Shown: positions 44,967 through 53,480 of the stretch, piece after piece
How positions within the stretch are numbered: the first letter of the stretch is position 1
How the letters are laid out: every line of letters starts with the position of its first letter
From: an uncultured Clostridia bacterium
Lineage (GTDB): Bacteria; Bacillota; Clostridia; TANB77; CAG-465
NCBI GenBank assembly: GCA_944383015.1
Contig: CALWOC010000002.1
Span: forward strand, 62,001-126,000
Length of the DNA: 64,000 nucleotides
Direction of reading: 5' to 3'
Program-made: the position numbers and the translations under genes
Notes under the pieces: generated by a model
Seen by the model: only the letters and a program-made list of their open reading frames with translations
The model's database searches: none
Told to the model about the DNA's origin: nothing

Positions 44967-46013
44967 ATGAAAAAGATAGTGTTTGCAATATTCGTATGTG
45001 GTTTTATTTCATCTAATATTTATGCAAGTACAGTAGTAAATGAAACTATAAAAGATGAAAAGCTATATATTGAATATAAAATAGAAGAAAATGAAATAGA
45101 GAATTTTTATAATAATTTAGACAATACAATAAAAAGAGATAATATCACTTATAATAAGAAAAGTTATGATGTTAAAAAAAGTAAACAAGAAGAAACAGTT
45201 GAAATTAGTGATATAAGAGAAATAATTAGTAATACAAATAGTTTAGATGGTATATTAAATCAACTTCCAAAGAATATAGAATATAACTTAAATGGATATA
45301 CTGGAGCAAATGTATTAGATTATAACAACATTGAAATTATACCAATAAATAATGGATACTATGAAGAATATGTTGATGAGGTAAAGCAATATTTTGATTT
45401 AAGTAAAAATGATATGTCTTTTATACCTAAAACTATTAATAAAGATGGAATTGAATTATATTTAATTAATGTTACTTGGTATCCACAGACATTTAAGAAT
45501 ACAGGGGAAATTCAAATAGCTGATTTATATAGATGTGATGCTTTATATAGGGGAGTAAAAAGAATTAACAATCCAACTACATATAGAGTAATAGCAAATT
45601 ATAACGGAACAGCAAAAAAAGAATATATGAAAATTGATGGTATTACTGTAGAATATGAAAAAATAAATAATGAAAATGTACAACAAGTTAAAGAAGATAA
45701 TAAATCAAATTTAATAGTGCCAATAACAGCAACCAGTACAGGACTTGTTATTTTGTTTATTTTTATATTAAATACTAATAAAGTAAAAGTATATACTATG
45801 CAAAATGGTAAATATAGATATGTTGGAAAATATAATATAAAAAATAATGAAATAGATATATCAAAAAATAAAAAGTTATTAGATGGTATATGTAGAATAA
45901 AATTGACTACTAATTTATATAGTAGATTAAAAAATAAAGAATTAATAATTAAAAATAATAATATTTCAAGAAAAATCAAAGTAGAAAATAAGATATTTGA
46001 AATAAAGTTTTAG
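44967..46013 (+). CDS. exported single-pass protein of the ICE
   Basis: 348 residues. Signal peptide (about 1-20, ending IYA-STVV), an extracellular domain to about residue 245, one membrane helix (IVPITATSTGLVILFIFIL, about 250-270), and a basic cytoplasmic tail with beta-rich repeats (KYRYVGKYNIKNNEIDISK). No recognised family. It is followed by a sortase 8 bp later and a surface adhesin, so it probably belongs to a cell-surface assembly group. Confidence 0.7.
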   Translation: MKKIVFAIFVCGFISSNIYASTVVNETIKDEKLYIEYKIEENEIENFYNNLDNTIKRDNITYNKKSYDVKKSKQEETVEISDIREIISNTNSLDGILNQLPKNIEYNLNGYTGANVLDYNNIEIIPINNGYYEEYVDEVKQYFDLSKNDMSFIPKTINKDGIELYLINVTWYPQTFKNTGEIQIADLYRCDALYRGVKRINNPTTYRVIANYNGTAKKEYMKIDGITVEYEKINNENVQQVKEDNKSNLIVPITATSTGLVILFIFILNTNKVKVYTMQNGKYRYVGKYNIKNNEIDISKNKKLLDGICRIKLTTNLYSRLKNKELIIKNNNISRKIKVENKIFEIKF

Positions 46014-46021
46014 GAGGGCTT

Positions 46022-46570
46022 ATGAATAAGAAGAAAATAATATTAATAATTTCAATACTAATAATTATTATTTTAATTGGAGTATTTTTTTTCTATAAAA
46101 ATAGTTTAGTGAAAGAAAATCCAATAAATGAAACTAAAGAAGAAGTAAATAATATTAATATAGAGGAAATAGAAATAAAAAAAGGTAGTATTATTGGAAC
46201 ATTATCAATACCTGCAATTAATATAAATAATGTAAATGTTTGTGAAAGTGTGGATTTAGACGTGTTAAGTAATTCTATAGGACATTTTGAAAATACTAAT
46301 TTATTTGAGGGAAATGTAGGGCTTGCAAGTCATAATTCAGGTACTAACGCAAATTACTTTAAAGATTTATATAAATTAAAGAAAGGAGATGAGATAATTT
46401 ATAAGAGCAGGTATGGAACAATAACATATATTGTTGAAAGCATATCTCAAATAGATAGTTACGATTGGAGTTATTTAGAAAGTACACAAGATAATAGAAT
46501 AACATTAATAACCTGTATATCAGGTAAACCAAACTTGAGATTATGTGTTCAAGGAGTTGAAAAAACTTAA
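46022..46570 (+). CDS. sortase
   Basis: 182 residues. N-terminal membrane anchor (about 5-26), then GTLSIPAININNVNV, the catalytic His in LASHNSG (near residue 104), Cys in TLITCISG (near residue 165) and Arg in LRLCVQG. Sortases join LPXTG-type proteins to the wall or to pili. The next large gene encodes a protein ending in LPKTG, the probable substrate. Small size and motif spacing suit the class D/E or ICE-borne types. Confidence 0.88.
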   Translation: MNKKKIILIISILIIIILIGVFFFYKNSLVKENPINETKEEVNNINIEEIEIKKGSIIGTLSIPAININNVNVCESVDLDVLSNSIGHFENTNLFEGNVGLASHNSGTNANYFKDLYKLKKGDEIIYKSRYGTITYIVESISQIDSYDWSYLESTQDNRITLITCISGKPNLRLCVQGVEKT

Positions 46571-46630
46571 TTAAAAAGGGATTGACTTTACACATTTACT
46601 TTTATTAAAATGAAAAAAGGATGTGTTTTT

Positions 46631-46720
46631 ATGATTTTAGAAAAATTAAAAAAGATAATAAAATATATTTTTATTGTTGAAGTGATAGGAATTACATTAC
46701 TATTATTAGGTTTGATATAA
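46631..46720 (+). CDS. 29-residue membrane peptide
   Basis: A short basic N-terminus (MILEKLKKIIKY) is followed by one hydrophobic helix (IFIVEVIGITLLLLGLI). AAAAAAGGATGTG lies upstream, a promoter-like TTGACT (46582) with TAAAAT (46606) precedes it at 18-bp spacing, and a terminator follows two bases after the stop. The complete small transcription unit supports a real gene. Could be a toxin-like or regulatory small membrane protein. Confidence 0.6.
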   Translation: MILEKLKKIIKYIFIVEVIGITLLLLGLI

Positions 46721-46721
46721 A

Positions 46722-46760
46722 AAATAAAGCAAGTGGAAACTAATCTACTTGCTTTATTTT
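46722..46760 (+). terminator. terminator after the small peptide gene
   Basis: AAATAAAGCAAGT / ACTTGCTTTATTT, 13-bp perfect stem with a 12-nt loop, followed by TAT. Confidence 0.85.
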
Positions 46761-46777
46761 ATGAGGAGGTAAGAAAG

Positions 46778-48820
46778 ATGAAAAGTATAAAATTTTTTAT
46801 TGTAATGTTATTATTAATTTGTACAATAGGTATATTTAATAATTCTGTATATGCTGATTCGTACAATGTAAATGAAAAAGTAGATTTAGGACAGTATAAT
46901 ATTTATTCTAGAACAGGAGGTACATATATTACTTATCAGGGAAGACCACAACCAAATTATATGTATTATTATAAAGATTTTAATAACGTTGAACATAAAG
47001 CTTTTTGTTTAAATTTGGGAATGACAGGTGCAGAAGAGGGGGATTATATAGTAGATGCTAATAAACTTGTTGACGACCCAAAAGTGGCTTCAATATTAAC
47101 AAGTGGAAGTCCATATAGAACAATAGAAGAATTAGGGTTAAATAATGAAGATGAGGCAAGTTTTGCAACGCAATTTGCTTTGTGGATATATCAAAACAAC
47201 TTAGATATAAATGCAATAGCTCCATATTCTTCTGAAAATCAAAATGTTGTTGACGCTATAAAGAGAATATATTATGATGGCATAAATAATGTTTATGAAT
47301 CTAGAGCTTTAATTGAAATAGAAAAAGTTGGAAATAGTGAAATTGATAATATAAATAGAGAATACTATTCTCAAACATATAAAATAAATTATAATGAAAA
47401 CATAAAATATATAAAATTAACTATTCCTGATGAAGAAAGTGTATTAATCACAGATATAAATAATAATGTTGTTGAAAATGTGGAAAACTTAACAGAATTT
47501 AAGGTATTAATACCAAGAAAAAATATTGAAAATAATAAAACTATTAATTTACATTTTGAAATTGAAGCAAAACAAACAAGTGTAATGTTTGGGGCAACTA
47601 CAAAAGATCAATGGCAGAATATGGGGTTATTACTTAATCCAGTAAATATAAATAATATATCTGAAAGTTTTGATGTTTCATATCAAGGTGCTAATATAGA
47701 AATAAAAAAAGTAGATAAGGATACAGGAAAAGGAATATCAGGTGTAAAATTCAAATTTGAAACATTAGAGGGAGAATTAATAGGAGAATATATTACAGGA
47801 GAAAATGGAATTATAAAGTTAGATGCTGAAAAAGATTTAAAATTATTAGGAGAACAGAAAATAAAAGTAACTGAAATACAAGTGCCAGAAGAATACTATA
47901 TTGATGAAGAAAATTGTACACAAGTTATAGAGGTAAAATATGGAGAAACAGCAGTTGCAAAATTTGTTAATGAGAAAATAAAAGGTAAAATAAAAGTAAT
48001 AAAGCTAAGTTCTAATGATAATAAATATACTAGTGTACTTGCAAAGCAACCACTAAAAGACGTTGTTTTTGAAGTGTTAGATATAAACAATAATGTAGTT
48101 GATACAATAGTAACAGACGAAAATGGGGTAGCTGAAACAAAAGTATTATTAAAAGGGGTATATAAAATAAGAGAAATAAAGCAAGCTAAGTATTATTTGT
48201 TAAATAATGAAATTTATGAAGTAGAAATAAAAATACCTAATAAAGTTGAAGAAAAAACTATATATAATGATAGTGTTGATATTGATATAGAAATTGAAAA
48301 ATATGGTTTTATTGAGACACAAAACAAAGATAACATTTTTTATAACTTTAAAAATATTCATAACAAGTCTAATGTTCCATTAGATAATTTTACTTGGAAT
48401 GATACTTTACCAACTGATGCAGTAAGAATTGATAAAATATATACTGGAACTTGGAATGAAAAATTAAGTTATAGTGTATGGTATAAGACTAACAAATCAG
48501 ATTTTAAATTGTTCAAAGATAATTTAGATTCAGAAACAGTTTACGAATTAGACTTTAATGAATTAAATTCACAAGATGAGTATGTTACAGAGTTTGAATT
48601 TAGGTTTGGAACAGTAAAAGTAGATTTTCATGAATTAGAATCTCCTATTTTATATGTAAATGTCATAGACAGCTTAAAAAATGGATATACTTTTACTAAC
48701 AATACAAAAGTAAGTGGAAATTATATAGAAGAATATATTAAAGACGAAGATAATTGGACAACTATAGTATACAATAAAGAAATAAATAAGAATTTAGAAT
48801 TGCCTAAAACAGGAATTTAA
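46778..48820 (+). CDS. thioester-domain surface adhesin with truncated sorting signal
   Basis: 680 residues from the ATG at 46778 behind GAGGAGG. Signal peptide (about 1-29). A thioester domain follows: Cys in HKAFCLNLG and Gln in FATQFALWIY are the expected bond-forming pair for covalent attachment to host or other surfaces. Two Cna-B/SpaA-like domains start near residues 310 (KKVDKDTGKGISGVKFKF) and 410. The end is NLELPKTGI-stop: the LPXTG motif is present but the hydrophobic helix and basic tail that normally follow are absent. The cargo begins 20 bp downstream, suggesting the tail was lost when cargo arrived. Confidence 0.85.
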   Translation: MKSIKFFIVMLLLICTIGIFNNSVYADSYNVNEKVDLGQYNIYSRTGGTYITYQGRPQPNYMYYYKDFNNVEHKAFCLNLGMTGAEEGDYIVDANKLVDDPKVASILTSGSPYRTIEELGLNNEDEASFATQFALWIYQNNLDINAIAPYSSENQNVVDAIKRIYYDGINNVYESRALIEIEKVGNSEIDNINREYYSQTYKINYNENIKYIKLTIPDEESVLITDINNNVVENVENLTEFKVLIPRKNIENNKTINLHFEIEAKQTSVMFGATTKDQWQNMGLLLNPVNINNISESFDVSYQGANIEIKKVDKDTGKGISGVKFKFETLEGELIGEYITGENGIIKLDAEKDLKLLGEQKIKVTEIQVPEEYYIDEENCTQVIEVKYGETAVAKFVNEKIKGKIKVIKLSSNDNKYTSVLAKQPLKDVVFEVLDINNNVVDTIVTDENGVAETKVLLKGVYKIREIKQAKYYLLNNEIYEVEIKIPNKVEEKTIYNDSVDIDIEIEKYGFIETQNKDNIFYNFKNIHNKSNVPLDNFTWNDTLPTDAVRIDKIYTGTWNEKLSYSVWYKTNKSDFKLFKDNLDSETVYELDFNELNSQDEYVTEFEFRFGTVKVDFHELESPILYVNVIDSLKNGYTFTNNTKVSGNYIEEYIKDEDNWTTIVYNKEINKNLELPKTGI

Positions 48821-48839
48821 TTAAAAATATATTTAATTA

Positions 48840-48870
48840 TGCAACCTTTTTAAATAAAAAAATACTCTTA
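48840..48870 (+). promoter_or_regulatory. ECF-type promoter, copy 2
   Basis: TGCAACC (48840-48846) and TCTTA (48866-48870), gap 19. Nearly identical over about 50 bp to the copy at 50461 (shared ATACTCTTAATAAAT and GGGGAAAATT downstream). It drives the protease/companion pair C. Confidence 0.7.
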
Positions 48871-48965
48871 ATAAATGTAAGGGGAAAATTTATTAAGGAA
48901 TATAATTTTGCTTTGAAAGGAGGGAAGTTATAGTAGCAATGATTATAGATAAAAGGGGATTATTT

Positions 48966-49577
48966 ATGAAAAATAAAATTAGAGCTTGTGTATTTATTTT
49001 TATTTTATGCTTTTCGTTGTGTTTAAGTAACGTTAATGCTGCATCATTGTATGGAAATTATAGATTTTCTAGAGGTGTAGGAAACATGTATTATTATGTT
49101 GATTCATCAGCTAGTAGCTATACGTCATATATCAATTCGGCAATAGATAATTGGGTAGATACAGGTTATGGTTGGAATCCTATCTATTTATATCCAGTTG
49201 CATCAAGTTATGCTACTGCAATGGATTTTTATTTACTTACAGAATCACAAGCGATTGCAAGATATGGTTCTACAAGATACAAAACAACTCTTGCAGATAC
49301 TACATATTATTTAACTAATAGTGCACAAATAGATATGAATAGTCAAAACTGGTTTTACACTGAAATAAGATTAAATAGCTATTCGTTAAATACTGTTGCA
49401 AATCAAGCTGCTGAGTTTAGAACTGGAGAAATAAAGCATGAGATTGGACATGCATTAGGATTATATGATCAAAATACAAATCCTTATAGTATAATGTGTG
49501 GGCTTTTAACAGCTGGTAGAGTGGTACAAAATGTCGATCAAACTTCACACAATGCTATAAATGCAATGTATAATTAA
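48966..49577 (+). CDS. secreted matrixin-like metalloprotease, variant (pair C)
   Basis: 203 residues from the ATG at 48966 (AAAAGGGG upstream; an earlier in-frame ATG at 48939 is possible). Signal peptide (about 1-25, ending NA-ASLYG). The zinc motif is HEIGHALGLYDQ from His158: the third ligand His is replaced by Asp168, a change tolerated in some metzincin-like proteases. The Met-turn is YSIMCG rather than SIMYP. Middle region INSAIDNWVDTGYGWNPIYLY is shared with the other two copies. Followed by its companion after 17 bp. Confidence 0.87.
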   Translation: MKNKIRACVFIFILCFSLCLSNVNAASLYGNYRFSRGVGNMYYYVDSSASSYTSYINSAIDNWVDTGYGWNPIYLYPVASSYATAMDFYLLTESQAIARYGSTRYKTTLADTTYYLTNSAQIDMNSQNWFYTEIRLNSYSLNTVANQAAEFRTGEIKHEIGHALGLYDQNTNPYSIMCGLLTAGRVVQNVDQTSHNAINAMYN

Positions 49578-49594
49578 ATTGGAGGTAAATTATT

Positions 49595-50344
49595 ATGATT
49601 AGAAAAAAATATATTTTTGGAGGTATAGCTTTATCGCTTGTTGTTATTGGTGGAACTATAGTAGGCGTTTTAAATAATAAATATAAAAATGATGAAGAGT
49701 ATAATATAGATAGTTCTATAAATTCTTATTCAACTATAAAACAAAGTGAAGATATACAAGATGTTAATGAAAATGATCCAAACGATAGTAATACTTATAC
49801 TATGGAATATACTATGAACTTATCATCTACTGTTGATTATTCAGATATAAATCAGTTAAAGAATTTAGCAGAAGACATAGTAATAGCTAAAGTTACATCA
49901 GTAGATGGTGGAACAAATTATAGTGAAGGTTTAGAAATGTATACTAGTAATAATACTATAGGTGAAATACAAATTTTACAGTCATTAAAAGGAGATTTAA
50001 GTGTTAATGATGTTGTACCATTTATTAGGTGTGGTGGAACAGTAGAAACTACAGAATATATTAAAAATTTAAATGATAAGAGAAAATATTTATTAGAACA
50101 AGCAGAAAATAGTGGTCAAGAAACTATGTTAGATTATGAATATGTTAAAGAAATAGAAGCTGGAGATATAGAAATAGAAGAAGGAAAAACATATTTAATG
50201 TTTATTTGTTATGATCAATATAATCAAAGATATGAGATATTTGGTCAACAATATGGCTTAAGAGAATATGAGTCAAATACAGAAATGGTAATGAATAATG
50301 TTACAAACGAGAAAGAAAGTTTAAGTAGTTTGAATTTAAATTAA
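49595..50344 (+). CDS. membrane-anchored companion protein, possible TIMP/NTR-like domain (pair C)
   Basis: 249 residues. Membrane anchor (about 6-26), acidic linker, then AEDIVIAKVTSVDGG ... TIGEIQILQSLKGDLS ... VVPFIRCGGTV ... EEGKTYLMFICYDQ ... YEIFGQQYGLREYE. This copy shows the netrin/TIMP-like order most clearly: a first strand ending in a small-residue turn, a strand before KGD, a Gly-Gly turn, and a GKxYL strand. GGAGG precedes the ATG. It occurs without its own sigma factor, so it probably answers to the sigma of module B. Confidence 0.75.
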   Translation: MIRKKYIFGGIALSLVVIGGTIVGVLNNKYKNDEEYNIDSSINSYSTIKQSEDIQDVNENDPNDSNTYTMEYTMNLSSTVDYSDINQLKNLAEDIVIAKVTSVDGGTNYSEGLEMYTSNNTIGEIQILQSLKGDLSVNDVVPFIRCGGTVETTEYIKNLNDKRKYLLEQAENSGQETMLDYEYVKEIEAGDIEIEEGKTYLMFICYDQYNQRYEIFGQQYGLREYESNTEMVMNNVTNEKESLSSLNLN

Positions 50345-50351
50345 TTTAAAA

Positions 50352-50441
50352 TAAGAGAGTAGGGAGTTGAAGTGCATCACAAATGTTGAACGGAAGTTAG
50401 GCATTTGGAGATGCACTTCAAGTTATTTCTTACTCTTTTTT
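50352..50441 (+). ncRNA. long branched hairpin, terminator or small RNA
   Basis: TTGAAGTGCATC (50367-50378) pairs perfectly with GATGCACTTCAA (50410-50421). Inside, CAAATG / CATTTG makes a second stem topped by a 16-nt loop (TTGAACGGAAGTTAGG), and an outer AAGAG-AGTA / TACTCTT stem closes it before T5. GC content is well above the surroundings. It ends the pair C transcript just before the next ECF-type promoter and may also act as an RNA in its own right. Confidence 0.6.
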
Positions 50442-50460
50442 ATATAAAATTTATAAAAAA

Positions 50461-50491
50461 TGCAACCTTTTTATATTAAAAAATACTCTTA
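50461..50491 (+). promoter_or_regulatory. ECF-type promoter, copy 3 (autoregulation of module B)
   Basis: TGCAACC (50461-50467) and TCTTA (50487-50491), gap 19, 99 bp before the sigma gene. Position suggests positive feedback. Confidence 0.7.
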
Positions 50492-50589
50492 ATAAATATA
50501 GGGGAAAATTAACTATAAACATTTAATTTGTATTCTTTTATATTGTATTCTTATAGTATGTTATAATAATAAATAAGTGAGGACTTATT

Positions 50590-51129
50590 ATGAAAGAAGT
50601 TTTAAAAAAAATAGTATATGGAGATAAAGATGCATTTGAAGAAATTGTACAAGCATATCAAAAACAATTATTAGTTATAGCCAATTCTAAATTAAAAGAT
50701 CGTTCATTATCTTGGGATGCAGTTCAAGAAACGTTTATTACTTTATATTTAAACATTAATAAAATAAAAAATTATGATAAATTAAAATCATGGTTAGCTG
50801 TTGTTTTAATGAATAATTGTAATAAAATTAATAAAAAGAAAGAATTTATAGAATTATCTTATGATGAGGCGGAGTGTGAAAAAAAATTAGCAACCAATAA
50901 TGAAGAATTTGATAAAATTTTTGATGAGATGGATTTTTTTAATTGTATAAGTTTTTTAAATGAAGATGAAAGAACAATAATGGCTATGTATTATAGTAAT
51001 GAATATACAATTAAAGAAATATCTGATATTTTAAATATTAATTTAGGAACAGTCAAAAGCAAGATATCTCGTGCTAAGATAAAAATAAGAATGAGCTTAG
51101 GAGGAAAAAATAATGAGTATAGAGAATAA
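50590..51129 (+). CDS. ECF-type RNA polymerase sigma factor (module B, ICE)
   Basis: 179 residues. Region 2 (DKDAFEEIVQAYQKQLLVIA, SWDAVQETFITLYLN) and region 4 (ERTIMAMYYSNEYTIKEISDILN, LGTVKSKISRAKIKI) align with the module A factor throughout. The -35-binding helices are very alike, consistent with shared promoters. GTGAGGAC lies upstream of the ATG. Its 3' end overlaps the anti-sigma gene by 17 bases. Confidence 0.92.
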   Translation: MKEVLKKIVYGDKDAFEEIVQAYQKQLLVIANSKLKDRSLSWDAVQETFITLYLNINKIKNYDKLKSWLAVVLMNNCNKINKKKEFIELSYDEAECEKKLATNNEEFDKIFDEMDFFNCISFLNEDERTIMAMYYSNEYTIKEISDILNINLGTVKSKISRAKIKIRMSLGGKNNEYRE

Positions 51130-51934
51130 AGATTGTTTTGATAAAGAATTAATAAAAAAATTTTCAAATGTAAAAGATGATATTAAAGGTTTTAGTAAAA
51201 ATGATATAGAAAATATAATTTTAATTGCTGAAAAAAGAAAAAGAAAAAAAGTATATAGTTTTTTTCTCTTAGCAACATGTGCAAGTTTTATTTTTTTATT
51301 TTGTATTAATTTCTTATTAAGTACAAAAATTAATTTGGATGTTACTGGTATAAAAGTAATGGGAAACAAGACTATAACATTAGAAAGCGATGATTTAGTA
51401 TATGCTCAATCGACAGATTCTAATTTAAATTATAGAGCGGAAAATGAAAATGGAAATGCAATATCCAAATTATATTCAAAGCCAAAAAGTAATTATGTAA
51501 AGATGGAATTAATTAAAGAAATATATGTAATAAAGATAAAAGAAATTATGCCATCAACATTTAAATCGGATGTTCCAATAACAAAGGTAAAAGCAGATAT
51601 TGTAGAAACTATAAAGGGAAATAAAGTCAATGAAATAGAATTTAATATTGAGTGGGGAATATATTCAATACGTCAATTAAGAGAACTTAATAAAGAAAAT
51701 TTTATACCAACTGAATATATGGATGTAGATGAAAAAGGAGCAATTAATAACTTTATACAGATTATGTCTGAAAATAATTACGAAAATTATAAAAGAATAG
51801 GAATTGGAAAATATTTTATAGTATCATTAGATGAATACGAATCTGTTATTGAGAATTGTGATTATCCATTTTTAGAATTTAATATTGAAAATAATACATA
51901 TTATAAAGATGGTCAATGGAAAACATTTGATTAA
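51113..51934 (+). CDS. single-pass anti-sigma factor with ectodomain (module B)
   Basis: 273 residues, start inside the sigma gene behind TTAGGAGGA. Cytoplasmic basic N-terminus (1-44, ending KRKRKKVY), a membrane helix (about 45-66), ectodomain with IYVIKIKEIMPSTF ... ITKVKADIVETIKGNKV ... IEFNIEWGIYSI ... IGKYFIVSLDEYESV ... DYPFLEFNIENNTYY. The KG turn after the second strand is the same pattern as in the companion proteins, so anti-sigma and companion may share a fold. Paralogue of the gene at 27212. Confidence 0.8.
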   Translation: MSIENKDCFDKELIKKFSNVKDDIKGFSKNDIENIILIAEKRKRKKVYSFFLLATCASFIFLFCINFLLSTKINLDVTGIKVMGNKTITLESDDLVYAQSTDSNLNYRAENENGNAISKLYSKPKSNYVKMELIKEIYVIKIKEIMPSTFKSDVPITKVKADIVETIKGNKVNEIEFNIEWGIYSIRQLRELNKENFIPTEYMDVDEKGAINNFIQIMSENNYENYKRIGIGKYFIVSLDEYESVIENCDYPFLEFNIENNTYYKDGQWKTFD

Positions 51935-51959
51935 GAATAATTAAAAATAGGAGGAATAT

Positions 51960-52547
51960 ATGAAAAAATTAATAATTATAATTTCTTTATTTAGTTTATT
52001 TATGGTAGATATGTTTTTTATTAAAAATATATTTGCAATGACACCAACTTATCCTAATGATGCAAAGTTCAGTAGAGGGGTTGGAAATGCATATTATTAT
52101 GTTGGTTCTTCTGCAACTGGATATACAAGTAAGATTAACTCTGCAATAGATAATTGGGTAGATACAGGTTATGGTTGGAATCCTATCTATTTATATCCAG
52201 TTTCATCAAATTATGCTACACACATTGATTTTTACCGTCAAACTTTTAGAGGGGATGAAACGGTAGATGAAAATATAAATGCTTATGCAAGTTTTTGGGA
52301 TATTAATGAAAATGAGTTATCATATAATTTATATGATGAGCCGACTACTAATTATTTTTATACGGAAGTAAGAATGAATAGTGCTTATGACACGGAGATT
52401 TCTACAATTATACATGAAATTGGACACTGCTTGGGATTATCTCATTCTGATAGTACATATAGTATAATGTACCCTATAAAGAATTATAGAAATGCAACTA
52501 GGGTTTCAAAAGATGATCATGATACAATCAATTATTTATATGATTAA
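51960..52547 (+). CDS. secreted matrixin-like zinc metalloprotease (module B)
   Basis: 195 residues, same length as the module A copy. Signal peptide (about 1-28, ending IFA-MTPTYP). Zinc motif HEIGHCLGLSHS from His152 (ligands 152, 156, 162; Glu153 catalytic) and Met-turn YSIMYP. The conserved N-terminal blocks PNDAKFSRGVGNAYYYVG and INSAIDNWVDTGYGWNPIYL are retained. AGGAGG precedes the ATG. It is the third gene of the operon. Confidence 0.9.
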   Translation: MKKLIIIISLFSLFMVDMFFIKNIFAMTPTYPNDAKFSRGVGNAYYYVGSSATGYTSKINSAIDNWVDTGYGWNPIYLYPVSSNYATHIDFYRQTFRGDETVDENINAYASFWDINENELSYNLYDEPTTNYFYTEVRMNSAYDTEISTIIHEIGHCLGLSHSDSTYSIMYPIKNYRNATRVSKDDHDTINYLYD

Positions 52548-52569
52548 TTAAAAGATATGAGGTGAAAAT

Positions 52570-53331
52570 ATGAAAAAAAGGGTTTCTTTGATATGTTTTT
52601 TAGCTTGTGCCATAATGTTATTAACGGCTTTATCAATAATGTTTATAAAATATAATAGTCAAAATAATATAATTGTTGAGTCAAATCTTAAAGAAGAGAA
52701 TAAAGAATATAATACATATTCATATATAACTGATGATATTTTAAAAAAAAGTAAAAATGTTGGAGTTATGGTAGAATTAAATCAAGAGTATACACCAGAA
52801 TATATGTTAGAAAAGTCTGATATTGTCGCATTGGTTACAATTGTTAGTATTGATGGGGCAAGTATGGATTATAGTGTTTTTGGAAGAACTTTTGGTAAAA
52901 TGTTAGTAAATAATGTTTTTTGGGGAGATATATCTGAAGGTAGTTTAGTTGAATATTTAAAACCTGGTGGAACAGTTACAATTGAAGAATATGATAAGTA
53001 TGACATACCTGAAGCTGTTGAAAAGAGGGATTATTTATATCAACAGTCAGGAATAGTAATAGATAAAGAAAATTCATATTTAACTATAAAAATTGAGGAT
53101 GATATTACTATCGAACAAGGAAAAACATATTTAGCATATTTAAAGTATAAAGAAAAGTATAATAAATATGAGATTGTAGGATTACAAAATGGCTTAAGAG
53201 AGGTAAATATAGAGCAAAAATCAAGAGTAATGTCACAAGATTATAATGTTAATAAATTAAAAATTAAAAATAATAATACAGGAGATTGGGAGGCGTTAGA
53301 TAATTATATTCAAGAAAACGTAATAAAATAA
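52570..53331 (+). CDS. membrane-anchored companion protein, possible TIMP/NTR-like domain (module B)
   Basis: 253 residues. Hydrophobic N-terminal anchor (about 5-26) with a cysteine in a lipobox-like LACAIM context, then a linker with TYSYITDDIL and a domain with IVALVTIVSIDGASMDYSVFGRTFGKMLVNNVFWGD (split here for reading: IVALVTIVSIDGAS; GKMLVNNVFWGD), a KPGGTV turn, EQGKTYLAYLKY and YEIVGLQNGLREV. Clearly the same family as 28787-29566 over its whole length. Last gene of the sigma operon B; an inverted repeat follows. Confidence 0.75.
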   Translation: MKKRVSLICFLACAIMLLTALSIMFIKYNSQNNIIVESNLKEENKEYNTYSYITDDILKKSKNVGVMVELNQEYTPEYMLEKSDIVALVTIVSIDGASMDYSVFGRTFGKMLVNNVFWGDISEGSLVEYLKPGGTVTIEEYDKYDIPEAVEKRDYLYQQSGIVIDKENSYLTIKIEDDITIEQGKTYLAYLKYKEKYNKYEIVGLQNGLREVNIEQKSRVMSQDYNVNKLKIKNNNTGDWEALDNYIQENVIK

Positions 53332-53373
53332 CTTATACAAATCTAGAATATTATTAGTTTGGGTTATTATATA

Positions 53374-53405
53374 TTAGCGTTAGAATTTTATCTAACGCTA
53401 ATTTT
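53374..53405 (+). terminator. terminator after module B sigma operon
   Basis: TTAGCGTTAGA / TCTAACGCTAA, 11-bp perfect stem with a 6-nt loop, then TTTT. Confidence 0.75.
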
Positions 53406-53408
53406 AAA

Positions 53409-53445
53409 TGGTCCTATTTTATTGTAAAGTGGTCCTATTTTGTTT
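53409..53445 (+). promoter_or_regulatory. paired RHH operator, gene 1 of module B
   Basis: TGGTCC at 53409 and 53430, 21 bp apart, each followed by TATTTT(A/G)TT. Confidence 0.72.
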
Positions 53446-53480
53446 TAAAACATAAACATATAATTTTACTAGGTGGTAAA

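Noticed and set aside
50380..50410. GTTAGGC next to GTTGAAC inside the hairpin, resembling integron attC core boxes
   Set aside because: The order and pairing of the boxes are wrong for attC, there is no integron integrase, and the feature is better explained as a hairpin terminator.
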